From JAAYUD01 sp036846645 (lineage in GTDB: Bacteria; Bacteroidota; Bacteroidia; Bacteroidales; Bacteroidaceae): a stretch of 26,132 nucleotides of DNA. Shown piece by piece: positions 6,469-14,991 of the stretch. Position 1 is the stretch's first letter. Each line of letters opens with the position of its first letter. The DNA lies in NCBI GenBank assembly GCA_036846645.1, contig DAIUBN010000019.1, positions 1-26,132 of the forward strand, written 5' to 3'. The position numbers were made by a program, and so were the translations under genes. The notes under the pieces were generated by a model. That model searched no databases and was not told where the DNA came from. It saw only the letters and a list, made by a program, of their open reading frames with translations.

Positions 6469-9147
6469 ATGAATATAGACAAAAAGAATTTATTAGGCCT
6501 CACAGAAGAGGAAGTTACAGAGCGCAGACAAAAATTTGGAGACAATCTGCTTTCTCCCCCCAAACGAGTTTCACCATGGATCTTATATTTAGAGAAATTC
6601 AAAGATCCCGTTATACGAATTCTTATCTTTGCGGCTTTCCTGTCACTTATTATCTCTATCATTGAGAATCAATATGCAGAGACGATAGGTATTATTGCCG
6701 CCATTCTTTTGGCCACCGGCATCGGATTTATTTTCGAATATAATGCGAAGCGGAAGTTCGATCTGCTCAATACGATAAATGATGATACATTGGTCAAGGT
6801 GATGAGAAGTGGACAGGTTCATGAGATTCCTAGAAAAGATATTGTTGTAGACGATATCGTGATATTGGGAACCGGTGATGAAGTGCCTGCCGATGGCACA
6901 CTCATCAAGGCTGTATCGATGCAAGTCAACGAATCATCTCTCACAGGAGAACCTGTGGTGAGCAAGACGATTTACGAAGAACTCTTCGATAAAGAAGCGA
7001 CATACGCATCGAACAAGGTGATGAGAAGTACCACGCTTGTAGAAGGATACGGAACAATGATTGTCACCGCCGTGGGTGATGATACAGAAATAGGGCATGT
7101 AGCACGTCAGAGTAGCGAAGAAACAGGAGTTCAGACTCCTCTCAATATGCAGCTCGAACGTTTTGCCAAACTTATCAGCAAGATAGGTTTCATTATCGCC
7201 GGTCTGGCTTTCGTTATCTTCGTGACCCGCGATCTTTTCATTTTCTTCTCTAACCATCAAGTCAATGGCTGGCACGACTATATGGAGATTGCCCGCATCT
7301 GTCTCAACTATTTCATGATGGCAGTGACATTGATAGTCGTAGCTGTTCCCGAGGGACTACCAATGAGCGTCACTCTCAGTTTGGCTCTCAATATGAGAAG
7401 GATGCTGAAGACCAACAATTTAGTGCGAAGTATGCATGCTTGCGAAACAATGGGAGCTATCAATGTGATTTGTACCGATAAGACAGGCACGCTGACTCAA
7501 AACAGCATGCAGGTTCAATATTCTTACTTCAATGGCAAAGACAACATTGCTTTGGGTGATGATGAGGTGAGCCGGATGATTAAAGAAGGTATATCAGCTA
7601 ACTCTACAGCCTATCTGGATACCGAAGGCAGTGAGGTGAAAGGCTTGGGAAATCCTACCGAAATAGCTCTGTTACTATGGTTGCATCGTCAGAAGATAGA
7701 CTATCTTGATATCCGAGAAGGTGTGACTCCTATCAGTGAAGTGACCTTTTCGACAGAACGGAAATATATGGCTATCCTAGTTGATTCGGCTTTGATGCCG
7801 GGCAAACGTATCTTATATATTAAGGGTGCACCCGAAATAGTGGGCAGTCATTGCAATCATATCTTGCAGAACTCTACAGCCGAAGATATTGAGCAACACC
7901 GTCCCCAACTTAAGAATTGGCTCCTTGAGGCTCAGAATAAAGCGATGCGTACTTTGGCATTCGGCTATAAGATTGTTGATGCTACGGCTACCGACTGTCA
8001 ACAGCTAGTCAAAGAGAAAGGCTTTACTTTTGTAGGAATGGTGGCCATTGCCGATCCTATCCGTGACGATATAGCCCAGGCTATTGACGAATGTCGCTCG
8101 GCGGGTATCGATATCAAGATTGTAACTGGTGATACTACAGGAACTGCTACGGAGATAGCACGTCAGATAGGACTTTGGAATGATAAGACAGATACAGAAG
8201 TGAATAGAATCACCGGACCTGAGTTTGCAGCATTGAACGATGAGAAAGCACTTGATAGAGTAGGGAAGCTGAAGATTATTTCTCGTGCTCGTCCTTCGGA
8301 CAAGCAACATTTGGTGCAGCTCCTTCAGCAACGTGGTGCTGTTGTAGCAGTAACAGGAGATGGAACCAACGATGCACCTGCCCTCAATCATGCTCAAGTG
8401 GGATTGTCGATGGGTTCGGGAACATCTGTTGCCAAAGAAGCCAGTGACATTACCCTGCTCGACGATTCTTTCGCAAGTATCAGTACTGCGGTGATGTGGG
8501 GCCGGTCGTTATATAAGAATATCCAACGTTTCATTGTATTCCAACTCACCATCAACTTGGTGGCACTTGGCATTGAACTGCTTGGTTCGTTTGTTGGTAC
8601 CCAGTTGCCGCTTACAGTCACTCAGATGCTTTGGGTGAATCTCATCATGGATACTTTTGCCTCTTTGGCCTTATCGTCTATCCCTCCCACAAAGCTAGTG
8701 ATGAAGGATAAACCGAGGCGTCTCACCGATTTCATCATCACCCGACCGATGTACCTTAATATATTTACGGTAGGTGGAATATTTCTTGCCATATTGATGG
8801 GATTGATTATTTATTTCACTTCGAATGATATCAGCATCACTTCATATCATCTTACAGAATTTTTCACTATCTTCGTGATGTTGCAGTTTTGGAATTTATT
8901 TAATGTTCGTGTATTTGGTACATCTGCTCCCGCTTGGAAAGGCTTATCTCATTCTCAAAGCTTCCTTGCCGTATGTGCGTTGATACTTATCGGACAGATT
9001 GTTATAGTTCAATTTGGCGGTGCGGTATTTCGTACCGTCCCATTGGATATCTACACTTGGCTCGGTATTATAGGAGCTTCCTCTTTTATTTTATGGACTG
9101 GAGAGGTGATGCGTTGGATACAGCGCACAAAAGAAAAAAAGGTATGA
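6469..9147 (+). CDS. Calcium-translocating P-type ATPase, PMCA type
   Basis: 892-residue P2B-like cation pump of the inner membrane, expected to export Ca2+ at the cost of ATP. Domains in order: N-terminal cation-ATPase segment; two helices; actuator domain with SSLTGEPV (TGEP in place of the common TGES); helix 4 with VAVPEGLP (PEGLP at 294-298), the PMCA-type ion site; phosphorylation loop CTDKTGTLTQN with the phosphorylated Asp337; nucleotide domain with KGAPE; hinge GDGTNDAPAL (630-639); and four to six C-terminal helices. It lacks the long calmodulin-binding tail of animal PMCAs, as expected in bacteria. The stop overlaps the ATG of the HAD gene by ATGA (9144-9147), implying translational coupling. 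Ca2+ specificity is inferred from family. Confidence 0.92.
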   Translation: MNIDKKNLLGLTEEEVTERRQKFGDNLLSPPKRVSPWILYLEKFKDPVIRILIFAAFLSLIISIIENQYAETIGIIAAILLATGIGFIFEYNAKRKFDLLNTINDDTLVKVMRSGQVHEIPRKDIVVDDIVILGTGDEVPADGTLIKAVSMQVNESSLTGEPVVSKTIYEELFDKEATYASNKVMRSTTLVEGYGTMIVTAVGDDTEIGHVARQSSEETGVQTPLNMQLERFAKLISKIGFIIAGLAFVIFVTRDLFIFFSNHQVNGWHDYMEIARICLNYFMMAVTLIVVAVPEGLPMSVTLSLALNMRRMLKTNNLVRSMHACETMGAINVICTDKTGTLTQNSMQVQYSYFNGKDNIALGDDEVSRMIKEGISANSTAYLDTEGSEVKGLGNPTEIALLLWLHRQKIDYLDIREGVTPISEVTFSTERKYMAILVDSALMPGKRILYIKGAPEIVGSHCNHILQNSTAEDIEQHRPQLKNWLLEAQNKAMRTLAFGYKIVDATATDCQQLVKEKGFTFVGMVAIADPIRDDIAQAIDECRSAGIDIKIVTGDTTGTATEIARQIGLWNDKTDTEVNRITGPEFAALNDEKALDRVGKLKIISRARPSDKQHLVQLLQQRGAVVAVTGDGTNDAPALNHAQVGLSMGSGTSVAKEASDITLLDDSFASISTAVMWGRSLYKNIQRFIVFQLTINLVALGIELLGSFVGTQLPLTVTQMLWVNLIMDTFASLALSSIPPTKLVMKDKPRRLTDFIITRPMYLNIFTVGGIFLAILMGLIIYFTSNDISITSYHLTEFFTIFVMLQFWNLFNVRVFGTSAPAWKGLSHSQSFLAVCALILIGQIVIVQFGGAVFRTVPLDIYTWLGIIGASSFILWTGEVMRWIQRTKEKKV

Positions 9148-9770
9148 AAGAAAAGGATATTAAAAATTTAGTTTTCGATTTTGGAGGTGTATTGGTCGAT
9201 TTGGACCGCCAGCGTTGCGTCGATCAGTTCCAACAAATTGGTTTGGATAATGTTAATCAGTTGCTCAGTGACTCTTTTAAAGACGGATTCTTTCAAAAGT
9301 ACGAACTGGGTTTGATTAGTACGGCAGAGTTTCGCGATCATATTCGTTCTTTGTCCGGCAAACCGGTGGCCGATGCTGCTATAGATGCAGCTTGGAACAG
9401 CTTTCTTTGCTCTATACCTTCTCACAAACTGGCACTTCTGCTCAAGTTGCGAGAAAAGTATATGGTATACTTGTTGAGTAATACCAACGAATTGCATTGG
9501 CAATGGTCGGTCGACAACTTGTTTCCATATAAGGGTTTTGATGTAAGCAGTTATTTCGAAAAGATTTATCTTTCTTTCGAGATGCACCTGGCAAAACCCG
9601 ATGTCAATATATTCAAGACGATGACCACTGATGCCGGTATCGAGCCTAATGAGACATTGTTTATAGATGATTCTATAGATAACTGTCTGGCTGCAGAGAC
9701 ACTCGGTATTCAATCGTTTGTTGCCAAAAACAATGACGATTGGACACGTCTGTTCGAAGACGAAAGGTAA
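9144..9770 (+). CDS. HAD-superfamily (subfamily IA) phosphatase
   Basis: 208-residue soluble hydrolase. The ATG at 9144 overlaps the ATPase stop; the same frame is open further upstream but lies inside the ATPase gene. HAD motifs: I, VFDFGGVLVDLD with nucleophile Asp12; II, LLSNTNE (Ser112); III, AKPD (Lys151); IV, FIDDSIDN (Asp175-Asp176). In motif I the usual second Asp is Gly14 (DFGG rather than DxD), as in the YihX/DFGGV group, which still includes active sugar-phosphate phosphatases. The cap lies at about residues 20-95. ribF begins 16 bases after the stop, so it is almost certainly cotranscribed. This makes a phosphatase step in flavin synthesis or FMN turnover a possible role, but the family is too broad to assign a substrate. 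Confidence 0.88.
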   Translation: MKEKDIKNLVFDFGGVLVDLDRQRCVDQFQQIGLDNVNQLLSDSFKDGFFQKYELGLISTAEFRDHIRSLSGKPVADAAIDAAWNSFLCSIPSHKLALLLKLREKYMVYLLSNTNELHWQWSVDNLFPYKGFDVSSYFEKIYLSFEMHLAKPDVNIFKTMTTDAGIEPNETLFIDDSIDNCLAAETLGIQSFVAKNNDDWTRLFEDER

Positions 9771-9786
9771 TAGGAAGTAGGGAATA

Positions 9787-10713
9787 ATGGATATCATCAG
9801 ACAATCATCTTCTATTTCTCCATCTGTTTGTGCTGCTACGATAGGAGCTTTCGACGGAGTGCATCGCGGACACAGGTTTCTTATAGATAGTGTCAAGGAG
9901 GTTGCCATGCGGGAGCATTGCATTTCGGCAGTTGTTACCTTCGCTACGCCTCCGCAGCAAGTTATCAATCCTGCATTTCGCCCTCAACTTATCAGTACTT
10001 TCGAAGAGAAGATGGAACTATTGGCTGCTATGGGCGTTGATAAGTGTATTGTTCTCGATTTCAATAAACAGCTTGCTGGCTATTCGGCAAAGCAATTCAT
10101 GAGTGAGATATTGAAGAAACAATTTGGTGTGGCTCATCTGGTGATAGGCTATGATCATCGTTTCGGTCATAACCGCAGTGAAGGATTCTCGGATTATGTT
10201 CGTTATGGCAAGGAGATGGGCATGACAGTCGAATCCGTTTCTGCTTTTCAATGGCAAGGTCGTATCATCAGTTCTTCGGTGATACGTCAACTACTCTTAG
10301 ATGGAGATATTGATGCTGCAAACGATGCGTTGGGCTATCCTTATTATATTAAAGGTGTAGTATCTCAAGGTCGTCAGGTGGGGCGTACCATCGGTTTCCC
10401 TACAGCCAACGTCCAGCTCGATAGCAATGATAAGATTCTTCCTAAAGTAGGTGTTTATGCTGTGAGGGTAGAGATAGGCGGAATAAAATATAACGGGATG
10501 CTGAACATCGGAAATCGCCCTACAGTTGGTAACGGCGATGATATCAGTATCGAAGTCAATATCTTCGATTTCGATAAAAATATATATTGTTCTCCTATCA
10601 AAGTGGCATTCATCAAATATATTCGTTCCGAACAAAAGTTCGCCAATATCGTGGAGTTGGAGAATCAACTCAAATCCGATAAAGCTGCGATTGAAGCTAT
10701 CTTTGATAGATAG
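9787..10713 (+). CDS. ribF: Bifunctional riboflavin kinase/FAD synthetase
   Basis: Converts riboflavin to FMN and then FAD with two ATP, in the cytoplasm. At 308 residues it has the normal length for the two-domain prokaryotic enzyme. The N-terminal adenylyltransferase domain shows GAFDGVHRGH (20-29), GYDHRFG (121-127) and ISSSVIR (161-167). The C-terminal kinase domain shows GRTIGFPTAN (199-208), whose Thr/Asn bind Mg-ATP, then MLNIGNRPTVG and the acidic strand IEVNIFDF. It is the last gene of the Na/Pi-Ca2+ ATPase-HAD-ribF run. Its last 17 bases overlap, tail to tail, with the lipoprotein carboxypeptidase gene on the other strand, so no separate terminator is present between them. Confidence 0.96.
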   Translation: MDIIRQSSSISPSVCAATIGAFDGVHRGHRFLIDSVKEVAMREHCISAVVTFATPPQQVINPAFRPQLISTFEEKMELLAAMGVDKCIVLDFNKQLAGYSAKQFMSEILKKQFGVAHLVIGYDHRFGHNRSEGFSDYVRYGKEMGMTVESVSAFQWQGRIISSSVIRQLLLDGDIDAANDALGYPYYIKGVVSQGRQVGRTIGFPTANVQLDSNDKILPKVGVYAVRVEIGGIKYNGMLNIGNRPTVGNGDDISIEVNIFDFDKNIYCSPIKVAFIKYIRSEQKFANIVELENQLKSDKAAIEAIFDR

Positions 10714-11725
10714 TGAGATCTGCTCCGCTGCTATCTACTTTCAATTCGACTGCTGCACCTTCGATAAGTGGGTAATTGTCGGTGACATGTCCTGTGGGGA
10801 ATCCAAAACAGATGGGATATTTATAGTCTGCCAAAACTCTGTTGAGAGCCGTGTACATATCTTTATCGTTCATCCATTCTTTGGTATTCATTTTACTCAT
10901 TTGTCCTATAATCAGTCCCGAAAGATGGTCGAGTACGCCACTCAGCTTGAGGTTGTAGAGTATTCGCTCTATGGTGTGGTATTCTTCGTCTACATCTTCT
11001 ATGAAGAGGATGGTGCCTTTAGCCGGGATATCGTAAGGTGTAGCTCGCAAACCATAATATACGGATAGATTTCCACCCAACAATACTCCTTTGGCGTTGC
11101 CCGTATGATTGTTTGGATTGGCGGGCACATGATATTTAGGAAGCTTGCCGTAAAGCATGTCTTTAAGATATTTAAGGCTAGCGTCACTATCAGATTCAAT
11201 CGTCATTTGCTCTGCCATGGGAGCATGAATTGAGGCAAATCCGTGTTGCTGGATGATGCAATGCAACGCAGTGATGTCGCTGTACCCAATCAGCCATTTC
11301 GGCTGTCGACAGAATTTTGTGAAATCAATCTTATCGAGAAATTGCACTACGCCATAGCCGCCGCGACTGCAAAGAATAGCTTTTACGTCGGGATCGTCGA
11401 AAGCTAGTTGAATATCAGAAAGACGATCTTGGATAGTGCCAGAGTAGTCGTTGTATGCACCATCGGCATGTGGTTCCAAGAAGGGAGAAAATTTCCAAGA
11501 TTGAAGTCGTGATATCGCACTATCGAGATTTACTTTGTCTATCTTTCCTGCCGGAGTGATAATAGCAACCTTGTCACCCTCTTTTAGATATGCAGGAAAC
11601 GTATAGCTCTTATGATAGGTTGGCAATGTCGACGGAGCTATATGATGAGAACAAGAAACAAGTGATAATCCCATTGTGGCTATCAGTGCACAATGAATTA
11701 TCTTATGATATGAAGAACAAATCAT
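10697..11725 (-). CDS. LD-carboxypeptidase (peptidase S66), lipoprotein form
   Basis: 342-residue S66 (LdcA/MccF-like) serine peptidase. In this family the Ser-Glu-His triad cuts the L,D bond that releases the terminal D-Ala from tetrapeptide stems during peptidoglycan recycling, or acts on related amide substrates. The first 25 residues are a lipoprotein signal with lipobox LVSC (Cys25), so it should be anchored in an envelope membrane. Triad motifs: GYSDITAL (Ser149), FIEDVDEE (Glu243), TGHVTDN (His313); the SRGGYG loop is at 120-125. Its ATG shares one base with the stop of the upstream paralogue (TAATG at 11725), giving translational coupling. The two proteins are clearly alike along most of their length, pointing to tandem duplication. 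Confidence 0.92.
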   Translation of the reverse strand: MICSSYHKIIHCALIATMGLSLVSCSHHIAPSTLPTYHKSYTFPAYLKEGDKVAIITPAGKIDKVNLDSAISRLQSWKFSPFLEPHADGAYNDYSGTIQDRLSDIQLAFDDPDVKAILCSRGGYGVVQFLDKIDFTKFCRQPKWLIGYSDITALHCIIQQHGFASIHAPMAEQMTIESDSDASLKYLKDMLYGKLPKYHVPANPNNHTGNAKGVLLGGNLSVYYGLRATPYDIPAKGTILFIEDVDEEYHTIERILYNLKLSGVLDHLSGLIIGQMSKMNTKEWMNDKDMYTALNRVLADYKYPICFGFPTGHVTDNYPLIEGAAVELKVDSSGADLTIYQR

Positions 11726-12660
11726 TATTGAATAAATTTTAGCTCGACACCTTTTTTATTTACGTTAAGTTCAACTTCTGCGCCTTCTATCATTGGTCGG
11801 TTGTCGGTGACATGTCCGACAGGGAAGTTGAAGCAGACAGGATAATCATATTCTTTCACCAAATCGGCGATGGATTCATAAAGCGATTTGCCTAGTTCAT
11901 TTTCCATATCGTATTCTGTGAATTGACCTACGATAAGACCGGATAACTTGGCTAAGAATCCGCCTAGTTTCAGTTCGTATACGATTCTTTCGATGGCATG
12001 AGGACGTTCTCCGACATCTTCTATAAACAATATGGTTCCCTCTTCGGGAATATCGTAGGGAGTCCCTCTAAGTCCATCGAATACCGACATGTTGCCACCT
12101 CTTAAGATTCCTTTGGCAGTGCCTTGCTGATTGAGAGGATGGGCTTCTATATTATAAGTAGGAAGCTGTCCCATGAGTATATCTTTCAAATAATTGCAGC
12201 ACAAATCATCTTTTGGTTCAACGGTGAGTTGTTTGGCCATCGGTGCATGGAGTGAAGCGATTCCGTAGTGCTGAATCATACAATGAAGTGCAGTAATATC
12301 GCTGAATCCAATGAGCCATTTCGGAGATGTCTTGAATTTATCAAAGTTGAGTTTATCGATAAGATGAACAGCGCCATATCCGCCTCTACTGCAAAGTATG
12401 GCTCTTACTTCCTCGTCATCCATCGCATGTTGAAAGTCGCTGACTCTTTCTTTGATAGAGCCCGAATAATATCCTTTCGAGCCATCGGCATGTTTTTCTA
12501 AATATGGTCGAAGTCCCCAGGATTTCAATCTTTCTATTGCTCCTTTCAGCAACATCTTATCTATCTTACTTGCCGGAGAAATAATGGCAATTTTATCATT
12601 CTCTCTCAAAAATGGAGGAAATTTTATATCCATAATTTTTTTATTTTTATCGATTTCCAT
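11725..12660 (-). CDS. LD-carboxypeptidase (peptidase S66), cytoplasmic form
   Basis: S66 peptidase without a signal peptide, expected in the cytoplasm where murein peptides are recycled. Two ATG starts are possible: 12660 (MEIDKNKKIM) and 12633 (MDIKFPPFL). An exact TAnnTTTG box at 12665-12672 would place the transcript start at or just past 12660, which favours 12633 (302 residues). I give the longer form only as the outer bound. Numbered from 12633, the triad motifs are GFSDITAL (Ser111), FIEDVGE (Glu205) and VGHVTDN (His274), with SRGGYG at 82-87. All catalytic positions match the lipoprotein paralogue immediately downstream. The pair may process the same bond in two compartments. Confidence 0.9.
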   Translation of the reverse strand: MEIDKNKKIMDIKFPPFLRENDKIAIISPASKIDKMLLKGAIERLKSWGLRPYLEKHADGSKGYYSGSIKERVSDFQHAMDDEEVRAILCSRGGYGAVHLIDKLNFDKFKTSPKWLIGFSDITALHCMIQHYGIASLHAPMAKQLTVEPKDDLCCNYLKDILMGQLPTYNIEAHPLNQQGTAKGILRGGNMSVFDGLRGTPYDIPEEGTILFIEDVGERPHAIERIVYELKLGGFLAKLSGLIVGQFTEYDMENELGKSLYESIADLVKEYDYPVCFNFPVGHVTDNRPMIEGAEVELNVNKKGVELKFIQ

Positions 12661-12664
12661 GTTA

Positions 12665-12672
12665 CAAAAGTA
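12665..12672 (-). promoter_or_regulatory. -7 box for the S66 carboxypeptidase pair
   Basis: TACTTTTG on the minus strand matches TAnnTTTG exactly. The nearest TTG (12698-12696) is 23 bases upstream, wider than the usual 19-21, so the -33 part is weak. Confidence 0.4.
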
Positions 12673-12763
12673 CACTAAAATTGCTATTAGAATAACAATT
12701 CATTGAGTTTTTAATCGAATAAGTTCTAATTTTAAATTTTTACTTTGATTTTCCTTTAAAATA

Positions 12764-12795
12764 TTCGTCAAAATTCTGACAAAATGTTACATTTG
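12764..12795 (+). promoter_or_regulatory. Candidate promoter for ptb-buk
   Basis: TTCG (12764-12767, one base off TTTG), 20 bases, then TACATTTG (12788-12795), an exact -7 match. The predicted leader before ptb is about 65 bases. Apart from this and the opposing S66 box, the 206-base gap shows only AT-rich sequence. Confidence 0.45.
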
Positions 12796-12866
12796 AAATT
12801 AAAATAATGTTGAAAACATGCACGTAGTATTTATTTTTTTATGATATTTGCTACAAAATAATCATT

Positions 12867-13781
12867 ATGGAACCGATAAGAACCTTTGGTCAATTAACCG
12901 CACATCTTAAATCATCGAATTCGCGGAAACGTATTGTAGTCGTTTGTGCCAACGACGATCATACTCAATATGCTATTCAAAGAGCACTGAAAGAAGGAAT
13001 AGCAGAATTCATTCTGGTAGGCGATACTACTAAGTTGGAACGCTACCCGGAGTTGAACGATTATTCTCAATATATTAAGAAGGTACATGTAGAAGATCCT
13101 GATGAGGCTGCTCGCGAAGCGATAAGATTGGTACGCGCCGGTGAAGCTGATATTTTGGAAAAGGGATTAATCAATACCGATAATCTTCTTCGTGCTGTGC
13201 TTAATAAAGAAGAGGGATTGCTCCCACAAGGGAAAGTGCTCACACATATTTCGGTAATGCAGATACCCAATTATCATAAATTGCTGTTCTTCTCAGATGC
13301 GGCAGTTATTCCACGTCCAACGCTTCAGCAACGTATAGAGATGATATGGTATGCTATAAATACTTGTCATCATTTCGGTATCGAACAACCACGCATTTCT
13401 TTGATACACTGTACGGAGAAAGTAAGTTCAAAATTCCCTCATTCATTGGACTATGTCAATATCGTAGAACTTTGTGAGGCTGGCGAGTTCGGCAATGCTA
13501 TCATCGATGGTCCGCTCGATGTTCGTACTTCTTGCGAAAAGGCAAGTGCCGATATCAAGGGTATTGTTTCGCCTATCAATGGTGATGCCGACGTATTGAT
13601 TTTCCCAAATATCGAATCGGGCAACTGTTTCTACAAGGCAGTATCTTTGTTCGCTCACGCCGATATGGCCGGATTATTGCAAGGACCTATCTGTCCGGTG
13701 ATTCTCCCTTCTCGTGGAGATAGCGGACTTTCTAAATATTATAGCTTGGCTATGGCATGTTTAACTGCAAAACAACGATAA
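12867..13781 (+). CDS. ptb: Phosphate butyryltransferase (phosphate acyltransferase family)
   Basis: 304-residue cytoplasmic enzyme of the PTA/PTB family. It exchanges the CoA of butyryl-CoA (or a branched/short acyl-CoA) for phosphate, giving an acyl phosphate. Features seen: an N-terminal Rossmann-like segment (RIVVVCANDDHTQYAI), the ADILEKGLINTDNLLRAV stretch, LFFSDAAVIPRP, and the C-terminal NGDADVLIFPNIESGN segment, all typical of Ptb. It is followed 6 bases later by butyrate kinase, the usual Ptb-Buk arrangement that yields ATP from an acyl-CoA. Homologues are often labelled bifunctional enoyl-CoA hydratase/phosphate acetyltransferase, but no MaoC-like hydratase domain is present here. 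No butyryl-CoA synthesis genes are in the window, so the natural acyl group (butyryl, isobutyryl, isovaleryl) cannot be told. Confidence 0.92.
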   Translation: MEPIRTFGQLTAHLKSSNSRKRIVVVCANDDHTQYAIQRALKEGIAEFILVGDTTKLERYPELNDYSQYIKKVHVEDPDEAAREAIRLVRAGEADILEKGLINTDNLLRAVLNKEEGLLPQGKVLTHISVMQIPNYHKLLFFSDAAVIPRPTLQQRIEMIWYAINTCHHFGIEQPRISLIHCTEKVSSKFPHSLDYVNIVELCEAGEFGNAIIDGPLDVRTSCEKASADIKGIVSPINGDADVLIFPNIESGNCFYKAVSLFAHADMAGLLQGPICPVILPSRGDSGLSKYYSLAMACLTAKQR

Positions 13782-13787
13782 AAAAGT

Positions 13788-14849
13788 ATGAAAATTTTAG
13801 CTATCAATCCAGGATCTACATCTACTAAGATTGCTGTATTTCACGACGAACATGTGATAATGCATAGTACTATCCGTCACAAACCCGAAGAAATTGCTCG
13901 TTTTACTGACGCAATGGAGCAGTTTGATTATCGTCAGGAATTGGTATTGAAAACATTGGAACAAGAGAATATTCCTTTCGATTTTGATGTTATAGTAGGA
14001 AGAGGCGGCTTGATTAAGCCTGTAGAAGGAGGCGTTTACGAAATCAATGAACAGATTTATAAAGATACCAAACATGCAATGTGCAAACATGCTTGCAATT
14101 TAGGTTCGTTGATTGCCGATAGTTTGGCCAAAAGATTGCCCAACTGTAAAGCATTAATGGCCGATCCTGGTGTTGTAGATGAGTTGGATGACATCGCTCG
14201 TATCAATGGCTGTCCTTTAATGCCACGTTTCACTATCTGGCATGCTCTGAATCAACGTGCTATAGCTCGTCGCTTTGCCAAAGAACACAATACCCATTAC
14301 GAAGATCTTGATTTGATCATGTGTCATCTTGGTGGCGGTATTTCATTGGCAGTACATAAGCATGGTAGAGCTATCGATGCAAACAACGCATTGACCGGTG
14401 AAGGACCTTTCTCGCCTGAGCGTTCAGGGACACTCCCCGTTGGTCCATTAATCGATCTATGTTTTAGTGGAAAATATACTCATGCTGAAATGATTCAGTA
14501 TGTGACGGCTAAGAGCGGACTTTTAGCTCATCTTGGTACAAACGATGTCTCTTTAATCGTTAAACGTATCGAAGAGGGTGATGAACATGCTAAATTAGTG
14601 CTCGATGCGATGATTTATCAAATAGCTAAAAGCATTGGTGGACTAGCACCTGTACTCTATGGCAAAGTTGATGCAATTATTTTGACCGGAGGTATCGCTT
14701 ATAGCGAATATGTGATAAAGAAATTGGTAGAAAGAATTGAATTCATTGCTCCAATTTATGTTTATCCGGGCGAAGATGAACTGACTGCATTGGCAATGAA
14801 TGCACTTAGTGCAATGAGAGGCGAAATACCTATTAAAGTTTATAAATAA
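13788..14849 (+). CDS. buk: Butyrate kinase
   Basis: 353-residue acyl kinase of the acetate/butyrate kinase (ASKHA) superfamily. It moves phosphate from butyryl phosphate to ADP. Motifs: the phosphate-1 loop INPGSTSTK (6-14), VGRGGLIKP, the acyl/phosphate-site segment MCHLGGGIS, SPERSGTLP, and the adenosine segment LTGGIAYS. Length fits Buk (about 355) and is shorter than acetate kinase (about 400). It is cotranscribed with ptb (6-base gap). Several stem-loops follow the stop before the convergent yifB gene. Branched-chain fatty acid kinase is an equally possible physiological name, because the two activities overlap in this family. Confidence 0.95.
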   Translation: MKILAINPGSTSTKIAVFHDEHVIMHSTIRHKPEEIARFTDAMEQFDYRQELVLKTLEQENIPFDFDVIVGRGGLIKPVEGGVYEINEQIYKDTKHAMCKHACNLGSLIADSLAKRLPNCKALMADPGVVDELDDIARINGCPLMPRFTIWHALNQRAIARRFAKEHNTHYEDLDLIMCHLGGGISLAVHKHGRAIDANNALTGEGPFSPERSGTLPVGPLIDLCFSGKYTHAEMIQYVTAKSGLLAHLGTNDVSLIVKRIEEGDEHAKLVLDAMIYQIAKSIGGLAPVLYGKVDAIILTGGIAYSEYVIKKLVERIEFIAPIYVYPGEDELTALAMNALSAMRGEIPIKVYK

Positions 14850-14869
14850 ATTCACTGTATCTCTTGATA

Positions 14870-14885
14870 ACTTCCAACAGGAAGT
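14870..14885. terminator. Short hairpin after buk
   Basis: Perfect 6-bp stem ACTTCC/GGAAGT with an AACA loop, followed by GTTTCTTC. It starts 21 bases after the buk stop. Weak candidate on its own; it is the first of three hairpins in this gap. Confidence 0.35.
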
Positions 14886-14898
14886 GTTTCTTCATGAA

Positions 14899-14930
14899 GC
14901 ACACAATTCGACGTGAGTCGAGTTGTGTGT
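14899..14930. terminator. Second hairpin after buk
   Basis: Arms 14899-14912 and 14917-14930 pair around a GTGA tetraloop. About 14 pairs form, with a wobble-type mismatch and a terminal G-T. There is no long T-run, so it could be an RNA-stabilising or attenuating stem rather than an intrinsic terminator. Confidence 0.5.
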
Positions 14931-14991
14931 TTGAAATCGAATTAAAAAACAATCATATATATACTATGAAAATTAATTGAAACAACGTTTG

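Noticed and set aside
8934..9143. Longer N-terminus for the HAD protein
   Set aside because: The extra 70 codons lie inside the P-type ATPase gene and resemble no HAD domain; the ATG in the ATGA overlap fits the family start.
9168..9968. 266-codon open frame on the minus strand
   Set aside because: It runs antisense across the HAD gene and the ribF start, both well-supported families; the translated protein looks random.
10526..11068. 180-codon open frame on the plus strand
   Set aside because: It is antisense to the S66 lipoprotein gene and overlaps ribF in another frame.
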